A stretch of DNA of 64,000 bases from Panorpa germanica (lineage: Eukaryota; Arthropoda; Insecta; Mecoptera; Panorpidae). Within the stretch, counting starts at the first letter, position 1, and the number at the start of each line of letters is the position of its first letter. Location of the stretch: contig OY783214.1 of NCBI GenBank assembly GCA_963678705.1, positions 16,616,001 to 16,680,000 of the forward strand, written 5' to 3'. The notes under the pieces were generated by a model. That model saw only the letters and a program-made list of their open reading frames with translations. It was not told where the DNA came from and searched no databases. Shown here in pieces: positions 37,940 to 51,790 of the stretch. The position numbers and the translations under genes are program-made.

Positions 37940-40085
37940 TTTCCAAGTTCCTCCTCACCTTTTCTGAGCCCTTCCCTTTTCTTTAACTTTACCTCTCATA
38001 TATTTGGAATCTAATTTTTAATTATAATATATCTTCCTCTCTTTTACCTCCTTCTTTTTCTTCTTACTACCGCCATCTATCTCGTCCCTTTACTTTTTTC
38101 TTGCAGTATAACTTCTAAGCATAATCCACTTTCCTCTTTCTTCTGACATCTACTCTTAATGTGCTCCAATTTCTTACCCTTCGGTAAATTGATAAGATAG
38201 CCACCTAATTTAAGATATGAACTTCAAAATGTTTCTCTTCGCAGCTAATATCTTGTAAACCGAAACATCTAACTAATCTTAAAAATTACGCTAAAAGCCG
38301 TTGAAAATTACATTTTATATTATTTAACAAAATAATTTTTAAATGGCACAGTGGTCAATGGGTAAAAAAGGTATTTATTCATAAAGGTCTTCGGGTTCGA
38401 TTCTCAGACCAGCACTCTATTTTCTGACTTTGGTTGTTATCATAATTAGTTTTATTGATACTTTCATCATTATAGAAGTCGTCGGTGATTAAATAAAAAA
38501 GAAACATAACTTTTAACAAAGTTTTTTAAAAATATTATCCCGCAATCATACATGGTAATGCACACCTCCCCTAAGGAGAACAGCCCCACACTTACTCCAA
38601 CCCCAACTTGTCCTACAACTCGCCATTCCTCACTTTGAACCTCTACACTTCTATACTTTTATAATTCTCCACATATCTGCATACTCATATATGGTACACC
38701 CACCATACACCGTGTACCGTACACTATACTGGCCACAATAATGAAATTGCTTACAAAAGAACTCAAACATTATTCCAAACATGTCTTTCCGCGATGTACC
38801 GTCCGTCTGTACAAGTATTCGTGTTCGTATATCATTATTCGTGTGTGAGAGTTTTGTATGTTTTTACTTTATTCATATTATTTACGAAAAATTACTTATT
38901 TTCTGTACAATGTGCAAAACGACTGACTGCTCTGCTAAATTCAAAGTAACAAATGTCTTTCTATTCAATTGCATTATTACCAAAGAGTTTTGGTAATACA
39001 TTTTTATAATATATTCCATTCCTTCCGGAAATAATAATCTTGTTATTAATTTCATTATTAAATTATCAATTATTCCTCCAATGAATTAAATAAACATTCA
39101 AACCTCCTTTTCGAGTAAAACTAAGTGCATACGCTCACACATGCAAACTCTGATTCAGTGACATGTGTGAACATAGCAACACAAAATAACAACCCCTTTT
39201 ATTCGTATTCTAGATTCGTTGTAAATCTTTTTGCGTTTCGTATTCCACCTAACATGTGGCTGGACGCCGCCACAAAAATAATTATTTCAAATTCGTTTCG
39301 CAAAGATGAGCAGCCAGGATTTTAATAATAATTTTATTCCCCTTCGTGTCCGGGGCCAGATAAATTAATTATACTAACCTGCGCAAACATACAAAACATT
39401 CAAATATAACATAAAAATACCAACACCGTCACCGTTCCCGTTCCCGTTCCATTTCCACTACTGAAGTCTGGAACCGGGACTACAGAAGAGAACGATGGAG
39501 GAGGATGTACAGAATCTAGGAGAACGGGAGAACGGGAGACGTGGAAGTGGGTGGGAGATGACCGTACTACACTCTGTAGATGATGACCTTTATTGTATAT
39601 GTATGTCGTAAAGGATTATAATTTATAAAAACTAAATGTGGCCGTAAGTAAGTCCGATGAAAATATTAGTACTTACGTTTTAAGATTTGTAATTAAACAC
39701 ATAGTATTTCCTAGTACTGTGAGGGCTAGCTTACACTACATCCGTGTTCTTGCGACTTTTTCAGTAGGGTTTGCTCACATTATTAGCACACTCGTCATGG
39801 GAGGAAGTTTCTATTTTAGTAGCAAAAATATGCTACTCGATAAATATTATTATAGAGTACATATTTGCCGTTAGGCATTACATTCTTCAGCCTTAAATTA
39901 ACAAACTACATTTCATTTTATTACATAAACCATTTTACATTCTTAAACCTACTTATCAAGCTTCATCTCCCATATCCTTTATTTGTAAGGACTACGTCAC
40001 TTTCCAACTTTTGCCTACACCTGCTCTTGATGTGTTCAATTTCTTCTTCTTCCTTGTCACACATCTTATCTCTTAACGGTCACTC
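37940..40085. repeat. Diverged dispersed repeat pair (about 38130-38180 and 39990-40045)
   Basis: CCACTTTCC, then CATCTACTCTTAATGTGCTCCAATTTCTT near 38130-38180, align with TCACTTTCC and the stretch CACCTGCTCTTGATGTGTTC near 39990-40035. Both sit in pyrimidine-rich plus-strand DNA. They are probably two worn copies of one transposon; type unknown. Confidence 0.4.
38341..38460 (+). mobile_element. tRNA-derived SINE
   Basis: A box TGGCACAGTGG (38344-38354) and B box GGTTCGATTCT (38394-38404) have the composition and spacing of an internal RNA polymerase III promoter. They are followed by a non-tRNA body containing TATTTTCTGACTTTGGTTGTTATCA. The body is shared with minus-strand copies at 37255-37352 and 10262-10340. 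There is no cloverleaf intact enough for a functional tRNA. Confidence 0.75.
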
Positions 40086-40349
40086 TTAAAATATTCCCGT
40101 AACACCTTAAAATAAAACAACTTAACTTCAGAAACGTTTCTCCAATAGCACAGTCTCATAAGTAGTGTGAACATAGCATTTCTAATTAGACCGTCACTAA
40201 TTAAGTAATGCTGTAACTTTTTATATTTTCGCTTTTATCTAAGAAAGGAGAAAAATATATCAGAAATTACATACTTAATTCAATGAATAGTATTAACTTT
40301 TCGCATTTCTGAATTTAAAATAAAAGAATACATACCCTCCTTGTCGATG

Positions 40350-40425
40350 GTCTTATGTGTGCGCTCCCGTTTAACCCGCGGCAGGCCCCGTGGGATAACA
40401 CAGGATTGAACCGGGAAGGGATTAC
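40350..40425 (-). other. GC-rich island with a B-box-like motif
   Basis: CTCCCGTTTAACCCGCGG and the following CAGGCCCCGTGGGATAAC form one of the few GC-rich stretches in the region. The minus strand carries GGTTCAATCC, which fits the B-box consensus. No A box or repeat partner was found, so its nature is open. Confidence 0.3.
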
Positions 40426-41747
40426 AAGAAATAGTTATTTGCAAAATGATTTGTTATATATTCTTAAATTTACTAGAGCCGTCACTCGAAATAACACAAA
40501 TGATGCAGTTTCATTAGATATGAATCTTTAATTGATCAGACATTTCTGGCATGAATCGAATCGTGATCACGCTTAAATTTCATTTGGAATAGTTCTTTCC
40601 AAAGTACGACCATAGTGTTTCTATGAAATTTAAGGTTTTTCTAACACTATCTTAAAATATGAAATAAAACATTTTTAATTATTATCACTTTGGGTGGAGG
40701 ACTAAGCTACGGGACTTGACCCTGTGATTCTGCTGTTATAAACCGCATACTAACAAGTGTATTCCTAATCTTTAATATGTTGGAACTAGTCAGTGGACTA
40801 GAACTGAACTAAATCACTAGATAAGCCAAAATGTCCTTGACGAATTCAACAGTATATTTTAAATATTGATGTAACGAAATAATATCAGCTAAAATACTAG
40901 TTCGCCTCTGTTTATTATATTGGATTGAGTTTTATTTTATGCTATTTCTTTTTTTGTTCGCGACAAATACCAATTTCTTTTATCTTCGAAAACTTTTTTA
41001 TTTAAATGGAAGTAAGGGTGATACCATCCTACATTTAAAGTTCTTTTCAAATCAAAAGCAGAAATAATACAAATACAAAACAAATAGCAAAAAAAAAAAC
41101 ACTTTCAACCTCATTTATCTTTGATATTTTACACTTCTTAAGTAATAACAATTTCATGTTGCTTATAACTAAAATTGCCGCGGTATTTATTAGGTTAAAA
41201 GCATCACTGCCTTAACCATCTCGGCTATCAGTTATATGAAAGTATTTTTTCTACCTTAAGCGTGGTGATTGTGGTAACTGGTATTTTCTCTACCTAATAG
41301 AAAGCTTTTAATAGAGAGATGTAAACGACTCAACATTTTTGGTGCATACCTCACAGTCAATCTCTTATAATTTCAACTATAACATCTTTTACATAGATTG
41401 CAATTTCATCTTATATTAAATAAACAACAAATTCATATATAACAGTATAAATCAGATCGATGAAATAATCCTATATAAGAATATACCTTAAAAAGCTTTT
41501 AACAAAAATATTATAACGCGTTAGTCTGATTTTCTCTTAAGAGAGAAATCAAACTTATATTTCAATATTGTTTATATTTGGTAAATATATGCAGACATCT
41601 ATTTGATTAAACCACCCCTTGATGTGTAGAATCAAACACCCTCATCCCCCAATACAAGTTCTACAACCCTCTTCACTCTCCAAATAAAGCTCCGAACCAA
41701 TTTACGATTAGGTATTCAAATGTATTACACAGAAATCAGCATGTCAC

Positions 41748-41777
41748 AATGTTCGGTGTTCGGTGTTCGGTGTTCGG
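41748..41777 (+). repeat. (GTTCGGT)n heptamer repeat
   Basis: Four tandem copies of the 7-bp word GTTCGGT, ending in GGCTACG. Confidence 0.92.
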
Positions 41778-41858
41778 CTACGATATACAGCGAACGGCTC
41801 CCACATGATGTGGAGCTCGCAACATCGAAAGTATTCAATGTTCAAATGGTCTCGTATG

Positions 41859-41999
41859 CAGAGCCGCATTAGGCTTTGTGGGGAAAAGTTTTGTGGTACA
41901 CTTTCACTATCAATTGTTAGCAATCATAATTTACTACATCTCCATACTCTCTTTTGGAATGGGGCCCTAAGAAGTGTAGAAGTGATTAGTTCGCCACTG
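41859..41999. mobile_element. Short hAT-like MITE with 8-bp target duplication
   Basis: The element runs from CAGAGCCGCATTAGG to ATTAGTTCGCCACTG, inverted ends that match only in part but have the usual CAG...CTG form. It is bracketed by CTCGTATG (41851-41858) and CTCATATG (42000-42007), equal at 7 of 8. At 141 bp it is too short to encode anything. Open frames overlapping it are not genes. Confidence 0.7.
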
Positions 42000-42007
42000 C
42001 TCATATG

Positions 42008-45000
42008 CAAATGTTGGTACGCGTAAAGTGGTAAGCATTGAGCTTTGAGGAGTAAACGCTTAGCGATATCCACATGGTACAAATCTCTGTATCTGCTATC
42101 CGCTATCCGGGCGGCATGGCATGGTGAGTCGATTGGCAGGATTGGTGGAATATCTGACAAACTACTGATGGTGGTAAAGCCATTGTATGAAACACTTGTA
42201 TATGCTCTTGATGGTGGTAAATGTGGTTCTATTGGTGTTACCTGAGTGGTGTTTGTTTGATTTGAGTGATTAGAAGTGTTACCAGATGTTTAACCAATCA
42301 AGTAATTTACTATTGGTATTTAAATGACTAGGATAATAATATATAAATTGTTATATTGCTTTCTAAAGGAAAGAAACGTATCTCTTCTAATCGTGACATT
42401 GCCACTGTTACTAGAGAAATTAGAGAATTTATTACAGAATTTAGTTGATGGTGATTGACAGTTTATATAATTTCCATTTGTTTGTCTATTTATTCAATTC
42501 TGTGAAGTTTATTAATTTCGCATTAACACCAAAAATCGTTTACCATAAGTTTTAACAGAATCAGGTATTTCTCACGTTGGAACCGACTTAGCACACTTGC
42601 ATTAGCATATTTTAAACTGTTTCAAGCAAGTGTGTATTTCAAACGTCCGTGTCGGAGCCAGTGTGAGATAGCTCTTATTCACAATATAATTTGTAACAAT
42701 CATATAATTTACTAGAGCCATTAAACGTCGTAGTATTCTAAAAATATCTGACAGCGATCGGTTGCCATCAGTTCAATCAGAATTTATCCCAAAATCCAAG
42801 GGATTTGACAAACGACCTGGTATGCAGATTAGGGAAGATTTGTACGTTGTCTGCGTCTGTCAGATAATGTCAATCACTCAATTGTTGATTTATGGGTATC
42901 AGCCCATTTCCCCAACTCCCCCATTCCTGATCAGTTATCCGTATCAGAACCGATTCATTGGACTTGATGGTTATTTCACTTTAGGACTTCATTTTGACGT
43001 GATCACGTGATTGACAACTAATCGAACGGCACTTATACCTAGTTAATGAATATTCATTAACTGTTCATTTGATAGGGGTTTATAAAATGTATTGATTGAT
43101 TAATTGGTGGCTAAATGTTTTCAACAATCAATCAAAGAATCGAATAAGTGGGTATTTTATTTATTTGTAACAATGTTTATTTTTAAATTTATAATTTAGT
43201 TCTGCTAAATAGAAATAGTCGATGTTACCTTATATTTATGTAATATTTAATTAAACAAAACTTAATCTAAACGGATCTAAATAAAGATGTTTTATTAAAT
43301 GAACTTCTCAAAATGTATGATTTTATAATTATGGTAATGCTCAGAAGAATAGATATAATCTTTAAAAAGTAGGTCATGAAGAACTCTCTTTTAGGTAATA
43401 TTCTTTACATAACAGGTAACTTTTGTTATATTAGATAAACCTTAAATACGCGTAAGTGTGTAAGGTTGCATTTGGCTGAGATTTGTACGTAACAGTTTTA
43501 GAATGTTTGTATAAAATCGAATTAAATTAATTGTATAAATATGCTAATGTTGCTACACTGGCATCTATCGGCAACGTGACGTGTGTTAAGGGTGGCTTTA
43601 AGGGGTGCGTGTTGGAGGTTACTTTGCAACCGCACAGCAAGGAATTACTTTTAAATACTTTCAAAGATTTATAACGATAAAAAATCGTAACAAAAAAAAA
43701 GTACAACAATTTGTTATAAGGAATAAGAAGTCCTCTGTTCGTTCGTATTGAACATTTCAACCCCTCCAACCCCACTGTATCAACCGGGGGGTGTCATGAT
43801 CCACCCCCTTTATCGTATAACTTGTAATAGGGAAATAAACGGAAAAACGAATTTCATCTTAGATTAAGATTTAAAAAAGGAGGAAATTTATACAACACTT
43901 TTTCCATTCTATCTATCTGTCTTAGATCTTAACCCCTCCCTCCCTACAAACACCCTCTCACCCATCTTTTTTTTTTGATTGCAAAAACTTAAAAAATGAT
44001 TAGCCATAAGAAAAAAAAGTATCCCTTAGCACAAAATGAAGACAAGGCGTCGTAACAGATAATTTATTCAGACATGAAACTGAAACGGGGGTGGAAATAA
44101 AGTGGTAATTCAATTTAAAAGAATTATAGAACAACTTAAAAAGAAATTGTTCAATACATAATAATTATATGGCTCGGTTCACAATAAATGAAATATTTAA
44201 ATTTTATGATAATGATCATTTTGAAATTTTTATATTAAAAGATATTTTTATATTAAAAAAGATTTTGTACTTTCTAACATAATATGGGGATGAAATAGGG
44301 TCTTTAAGGAATTATTTAGGGATTGTAATAGATTTTGAATTGAGAAAAGAAATATCTATTTCATCAACATCTAAATTAAAATATTTAAAAAAAAAATTAA
44401 ATTAAATATTGAAAGTTTAACTAACGAAAAGTGCAATTATTTATAAAAGCTTGGAGCAGCTTTTAAGCACAGACCTATATAACCTGTAGCAGTTATTTTG
44501 TGGGGGCTACTACAACTGAAATTCTAAAAACATTAACCTCAGAATATAAGCTTTAATTAGAAGGAGCTTTTGGTATTGAGATCAATAGCAAGTGTATTAA
44601 TAGTGATTTTGGGAAAACATCATATTACGTTAAAAGTCGTAGTATGGTACAACCCGTGAAACTGAACACTGAAAGCAATAGAACTTTGAGTGAGACCCAA
44701 CAATTTTATTAATCTTTTCACATAGCATAATCCGACCCTGACCCTGACTATGATCTTTACAGCTAAAATAAATCTTTCTTCCGACATAATTGAATGATTT
44801 AATCTCTATCAATTTATCCCTTAGCAATAAATAGTCATCTAGTCGTAGTTCCAGTATTATTTTAATTGATTTTTGTTTTAACGGCTATGCAATTACACGC
44901 TCATTTGATTACATTTTGAGATAAGAAAAAGAAGATAACGATTCCATTTCACATTTGTCGTTACGTTAAGGGTATACGTATTAACTCCTGCTTCTACTTC

Positions 45001-45190
45001 TCTATATAGATCTACTAGCCCATTTCCCCACCCCCAACCATCCCCTTCAAACGAAACTAAACTACCCTTAACTACTATACAATATAAATTGTTATTTTGA
45101 ATTGAAGCTATTTTGTTCAATGAATTTTATGTTTCCCATTTACATCTCTCACACAAATATAATTTTCTTTTAGATTTATTTTATTCTTAG
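42008..45190. other. AT-rich unique DNA, no gene seen
   Basis: A GC-richer patch spans 42040-42245 with a 66-codon frame lacking any domain. A C-rich tract lies at 43920-43965. Nothing else stands out before the solitary satellite-like unit. Confidence 0.6.
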
Positions 45191-45466
45191 AATCAAAAAC
45201 CGGCAGTCCAAGGAAAAATAAATTGCAGATTTGGAATCAGCGTTGAATTTTACTATAGGATCCGTTTGAATTTTCCAAATTGGAGACCATCAATTTCTTT
45301 TTAAATTTTAAAGGTTAACCCCTTGTCTAATTTTTGACGAAAAAAAAGGTTTTTATTTTAACTTTTAAAGACGTATTTGTACGTATAATTTCCCGCTTAA
45401 TTCAAATCTGGTAGCCATTTTAAAATCGGTCCATCCGTTCATTATTTAGCCTTTAACCGTTGCAAC
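45191..45466 (+). repeat. Solitary diverged copy of the satellite unit
   Basis: This single segment aligns with almost the whole 277-bp unit in the same orientation and order. It contains AAAAACCGGCAGTCCA (array: AAAACCGGAAGTGCCA), GCAGATTTGGAATCAGCG (array: GCAGATTTGAAATCAGCG), GGAGACCATCAATTTCTTTT, AGGTTAACCCCTTGT, TTTCCCGCTTAATTCAAATC and GCCATTTTAAAAT, with similar spacing. It is not tandem. It continues to the right into CGGTCCATCCGTTCATTATT, which looks like the body of a dispersed insect repeat. It is either an old copy of the element that seeded the array or an ejected array unit. The divergence favours the former. Confidence 0.85.
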
Positions 45467-45899
45467 GTTCAGTAATCCGCACGGTAACTGTCGTACCTAC
45501 CTTACAATGTATATATCTCACGAACTATAAAAGATAATTAAAAAGTAATAGACATCTGCCTGTTTAACGTGTACAAGAATTCTGGGAATGGGATCTTAGA
45601 TGTTGAAATCGTTGTAAAACTAAATTTAATCAAATTGGACACAATCAATGAAAACTGTTACTTAGAACGAGAAGATTCTTTCAGTGTCAGGACTCGTGTG
45701 CAGTACTCGTGTATGACTGCTTTGAGATGACTTCTTGTGAGTTGCACGGTTCTGCGAGACCTACTTCCAATTAATTTTTATTTACGCATGGAATAACATT
45801 TTTTCGCGTAGCTTTTAATGTTTCTGTCGCCCACGCAATATCCGGATACGGAGAATTATTTCTGTTCCTTGGAAATAATTTTTCTTTATTTTCGTTACG

Positions 45900-45921
45900 G
45901 ACGGCACGGCACGGCACGGCG
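45900..45921 (+). repeat. (GGCAC)n pentamer repeat
   Basis: Four GGCAC units preceded by GGAC. Confidence 0.9.
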
Positions 45922-48069
45922 TTTTTGATATCATTTGAAATTTCTTTTTTTTTTGGTTTGTTTGCGGATATCTTCATATTTCAATATTCATGTCAAAAAC
46001 AGTTCTAGATTATGTTAATTACGTTTTAATACTTAACAAAAAAAGCATACGCAATACACAAAGTTATCTTATATCCCATTGTGCTCTATCGTGGGGTAGC
46101 TGATGTCATGCCTCAACAACGTTGGAAAGGGAACGGGAAGGGAGAATGTGTTTTTCTGTATTTTTTTGTGTGTTTTGATATCTTTTGAAGTTATTATGAA
46201 TTTATTATTTAGTATATGTATATAATTATATTCTTAATGTTTTATTTTTATGAAACAATAATTAGACATTTGCACTCGCTTAAAAAGTGAACTTCCTTTT
46301 GTATGAATTAAATATTATCTCGCAACGCGTGAAAAAAAATTAAAATTAAATCTTAAATAATAAAAAAAGTAAAACAACAACAAACAACAACAATATGAAA
46401 AAAAAAACGTTAATTAATAAATATCTATGTGGAATGGGAGGGGATTGTTGTAAAGTACAGTACGCCCCATTGTTGGATGTCATATCAGGTTAAGAAGAAC
46501 AGGACACGGGCAAGAGCAACAACAAACGGAAGTACACCTTACTTCAGGGGTACGTAATTGTTTATATGCGTGCCAAACTTCATCGGTATTATCATACATA
46601 TAAAAACAACTAATTCTGCAAAGGTTATAGGGTCCCAAAACCCGCCTCCTTGTTTAGAATACCCTTAACTTTTAAAATATATCAAATTGCCAGAATCAAT
46701 CTATTGTACCATGAAGTAAATCCTAGGCAATTCATCATTTTATTGAGAAAAAATCAAAAACAACCAACCCAAGATTTATTAATACTAAAAATATAATAAG
46801 AATATATCATACATACTCGTAGAATGGATTGCCTGCGTTTCAGGAGTTCATGTAATAAAAATCATCTATCACTAGTGTTATATTTGGTTCTGTTTTACCT
46901 CCAAAGAAAATGATTCAAATATTGAAGCACTGTTAGAAAACAAGTCACACAATAAATAAATTCGTTTGCACAGATAAACTACCATATAGTTATACTAATT
47001 ATCTAATTATTGAATTACTAATGGATAGTTTAGCAAAGGCAATATAATGCGTTGCTTTACTTTCTACTAGAATGATTTGTTAGTTTAATAAATTTCAAAG
47101 TGCTTTTCCAAACAGTTTTAAATGAATTACGTATTGTTTTTTTTATTTTCGTATTCACGTCACTCTGACTTCACATCCATCATTAAACAGTTTTTCGGTA
47201 TCTGTCAAATGTAACATCCAATCTATCAAAAGATTGAGACACGGGAAATGCGATGAACTCATTTCTGCACCCCTTTTGCCCCCCTACCCCCTTGATATGT
47301 GCTGCTCCATTATTGTTTTATTGTTATGCTTTACGTAATCAGTTTTCCGCTGTACCATATTTTCTTATTGATCCATCTATAATTTTATCATTTTTTATCG
47401 TATTTGAGCAAGTGTTAATTGACTTGTGATCTTTTTTCCTATATCTTCATGATTGGTCAGATACTATTTAGATCTGAGTCGGGCATCCCATCAAGTTTTA
47501 TGTTTTAAATGTTTTGAAAAAAGAAAAATAATCTCCATTGCTTATCTTTCCGTGATGTTACACATAGAACAAACAGAAGCGCAAAACGCAAATTCAAATT
47601 TTAAATAACTATATCTCCTTCAACTTTTAGATATATTTAACAAAAATAAAAACACTAATACGAGGATTTATAGGAAAATTAAGAGAAGACCCCAAAAAAT
47701 GACCTCGCAAGCACATTGATTGCTTATAATGTCTTAACAATCTCAGCTACGATTTCGCTATAGTAAATAGTATTGGGCATTATCCGAAAATAACACATAT
47801 ATTGCTATTTTACCTTCTTCCTACTCCTAACTCCCTCAACTCCGTTCCTCAGAAGTTGCACCCCTTTCTCCTTTCAATAGTATAGGGTTGTTTGTTGATG
47901 TTTATATTTCCCTGGCCTGCCATATTATCGTACCGTGCATACTCTCATACAGTTAGATAGAACTCAAGCCATTCTGAAATTCAATCTAAATTCTCATTAA
48001 TAATTGATGCACGCGATAACCCAATCATTCAAGATAAGACAATGCGCCTCAGAGCTACGACTTTAACCT

Positions 48070-48118
48070 CTACGAGCTGGGAGCTACGAGCTACGAGCTA
48101 CGAGCTACGAGCTACGAA
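48070..48118 (+). repeat. (GAGCTAC)n heptamer repeat
   Basis: About six copies of GAGCTAC with one GAGCTGG at the left. Degenerate single units (GAGCTACG) recur to the left at 48051 and to the right near 48150, showing past spread or shrinkage. Confidence 0.95.
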
Positions 48119-51100
48119 CTTCTTCGGTCTACAGACTTTATTGAAATTACGAGCTACGTTCAAATTATACCGCGTATTAACAGAACCACGTGATTATATT
48201 GCATTTCATGAAACTACTAATGAAAAGTATTCAATCATATGAAATCTCTTCTTATCACTTCTTTTAATATATGACCTTATTAAGACCTGAGCTTGTCCAT
48301 AAATCTATAGGAAAAACTGTGTACTCTGGTAACACTTATGTTCCAAATTCTTCTTGTTATTTTTCTAGTTTCCTCAAAGCCTCACAAAAAGATAATCATT
48401 ACTATAGTTACAATTGAAGTTAGGACTTCATCGATTGAAGTTAAACTTCATTCAAGTGGTCCTTTTTATGTTTATGTTAAACTGTTCTTCTATCTCTACT
48501 TTTTGTTCTCACCATCCTATATTTTATATCACTTTGTTCATTTCCTTGTTTCTTTTATACGTAGAAAAATAATGCATTTATGAGAAAAAGGATTGCCTTA
48601 GTATTATATTAATGTCATTTTTAAGTATTGAATGTTGGGCAAGATGATTCCCTAGTTGCTGGACAATTTGAGATCCTTGTAATAACGTTTCTCTATTTCT
48701 AATCCCTAAGTCAAATTCTATCCAGTCCGAATTAACTGGTTAAAGAAACCTCTACTTAACTGTTTCAACTGAAAAATACAGATATGATTATCCTCTTTAC
48801 CTCCTCATTAAAGGGAACGTTTCATTGACGACCTACTTAATTCATTTTCTTAGAAATTAATTTTTACTAAATGCATTAATTTAAAAAAAATTTACATTAT
48901 AGATGTCTTACTTTCTCTTTAAAGTAAATCTTAAAACACAGAGATTTCCGTTAGAAACAATCAGACCCCCCAAACAGTGTCACAATGTGTATGCATATGA
49001 CACATAGCAGGCTCTGTTTTCAATCTATGATTTTTCCTTTAATGATAACAATCTATTTTATCAAATTAATTAAGGGAAATACAACAATACCAGTTTGTAT
49101 GGTTGTAACATCTACAAAATAAAGCCTGGAATAGATATCTAAATACTAGCATATTCGTGAACCCAGTGAAGGGTGCGTCCAATACCAACCACCCCTGAAG
49201 GCATCCAGGAGTACAAAGGCCTACACCCTACACCCTATACCTCATAGACTACAGACTAAATCAGGCTTTGATTTTAAGACTTGAATTCAAATTGGTGATT
49301 ACATCTCACTCCTCAAGTAGTCAAGTCTAAACCATCGACATAAACAGAATTAAATGAGAAACAATCCTTCTCGACCGGAACACTACGCGTGGTATACACT
49401 ATTCATTCTATAGCTGTCTCTTTCGTGCGATTATCTTGTTTCTTTGTCTTTCGAATGAAGATACAAAATATATGTGTGTTTGTTATTTGTAGTTTGAGTG
49501 CAATCAAAGTGCATTCAATTATTTGTTGTTTTAAATTGCGAAATTATTGAGTTAAGAGTTTGTTTTCATGGTTTTAAGAAAATAAATAATGCTCACAGCT
49601 TGAAATTAACTTTCAAATAGTAAAAACAAAATACTTAATTAATATTGTATTATCCATCTAATGCATTTTACTTATACCTAGCCAATATATGTCAGAGTAA
49701 CTGTATATATTCATACATCTAATCAATAACTAATATAATTGAAATTTGCATATAGCAAGACTTCCATACTGAAACTACATCTCAGTCATAACGATATATT
49801 AAGGGACCTTACAATACATTGTTAATTTCGCGTTATACCTATCTCATTCTAACATATGTAAATCACTTATACGAATATAAATCTTATATTATATTGCTAT
49901 CCTTATCTTACCTTCATCAATAATAATCAGATCCGTACATATTGATAATTATTCGGATGTTGCTATGACAACCACTGACAACAATTAGTATAAATTAGAA
50001 AGGGATAGATAATAGTCATATATTTCAGGTTGAAGTGAGTTAGTTGTATGGATGATTTAAAGGAAAGTCAAGATGGACGTTCAACGCATCGGAACTGGAG
50101 GCTGTTCAATTTAATTATTGTATTTTATTGTCATCGTTAATAATTAGAGAATAGGATGACATTTTCTGACGTTGAATGTTAGATTTGAAACATCTAATTG
50201 TCGAATTTGAAATTTCTTTTGAAATTAATGTGGTTATGACCATTATTTAACCTCAGCCTCAGGACTTATTAAATGAAATAATAAATAAATACGGTTGTGT
50301 CACTCTTGAGTAGCAGGAAGCTACTCTCTTTTTTTAACGTTTTTTTAACTTTTTTTTTTCTTTTGGAAGGAGTGAGAATGTTTAGATATAATAAGGATCA
50401 AAATTGAATTAAGCACAATGATATGTAAATAAATGAGTTAAGGCACAAGAATGTAGCGTCAAATGGCAAAAACATTAAAATAAATAATCAACTAATAGTA
50501 AGCCTGTCCGGACGGGCTTTATACCTGGTACAAATTGGTTTAAATTTCTCCGATTATTGCTTCAAAAGACAAGACAACAAATATTCACAGTATACTAGTA
50601 CTCATACAATCGTGCCTTCCCTTATTCTATTATTCTAATATAATCAGAATGCACGACCAAAAGGGAAGTTTCATTAAGACATATACCTCTACCTCCACTC
50701 CACCATCACCAGCTACCTCCCCCTAATCAACCAATCACTACCTCACCACTCTACCTGATTCACCCAAACAAAATATACCTGATGTGCTGAGGACTGAGGA
50801 CGAATGGTTCTGGCAATGGTAACGTCTTCCTTAGCGGGAAATATTGATTTTATATGTTGACACAATGATCGGCTAAATGAATTTACTTCATATACATATA
50901 TAATTATATAGTTAAACATGTATATGTGTGTGTTGGTAGATATGTGTGTGTGTTTGTCTGTGTTGAGAGAAATTGTAAATTTATACATGTATGTGTGAAT
51001 GTAGGTTTACACAGCTTGCAAGAACATCAATAACAGAAGACGAATATTAATTAGAATAAGATATTTGTATAATTAGATTATGATTTATAGTGCTGTATTA

Positions 51101-51659
51101 ACGTTGAATGGTTGATTTGCATTTTAGATATACGATAGACACTGGGTGCCTCTGAATGTATTGATCATTTAGACTAGATATAAATATTTTTAGTTTCATT
51201 TTCCGGGAGTATTTTCATTGTGTCCTCGTTCTCAAAGGGGAGCATTTAAATTAGTAAACAGCGACTATAATAGTCTAATAAGGTGTATGGAAAGTTTTGA
51301 CTTGTTCCTGTCTTGTTTTCCTGCAAACCGCTCAAAATATAATACAGTTTCAGAACCACTGACTTAGCTGTCCTGCAGTAATTCAATGCATCGTATTCAT
51401 TTCATGAACTGTTCATTGAAATTATGAAATATTTTTTAATTAATTTAAAAAAAACTTATAAAAATAAAAAAGACTTCAATATATTTAATCTCAAGTTATA
51501 TTTCTTAGAAAATTGCGATTGAAGATGCCATCTTATTAATTGCTTTAAGTCGGCTTAGTTCAAAGGGCAATCAGTGAAACCAGTGCCATGCCACCAAGCC
51601 ACCAGCGGGCAATGATACCCCTCCGTACTACGACTTATAGACAGTAAAGCTTGCAGTTG

Positions 51660-51682
51660 GACTTGCACTTGCACTTGCACTT
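51660..51682 (+). repeat. (ACTTGC)n hexamer repeat
   Basis: Nearly four tandem ACTTGC units with a related GCTTGCAG just upstream. The overlapping minus-strand frame reads an artificial VQVQVQ stretch. Confidence 0.92.
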
Positions 51683-51790
51683 GATTGCCGGCAGGATAAG
51701 AATTTCTTTTATTTGTTTTATATTGATGATTACTACTAAACAAATGAAAGAGAAAAGGAGAAAAGAGAATAGTCCTCTATGTGTCTGAGA

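Larger units (their letters stand above)
45467..51790. other. AT-rich unique DNA, no gene seen
   Basis: Holds the pentamer, heptamer and hexamer repeats listed separately, a worn SINE trace at 47743-47763, and C-rich tracts at 47815-47870 and 50685-50765. Open frames are short. Confidence 0.6.

Noticed and set aside
51555-51743. Minus-strand frame with a VQVQVQ stretch
   Set aside because: Produced by the ACTTGC hexamer repeat.
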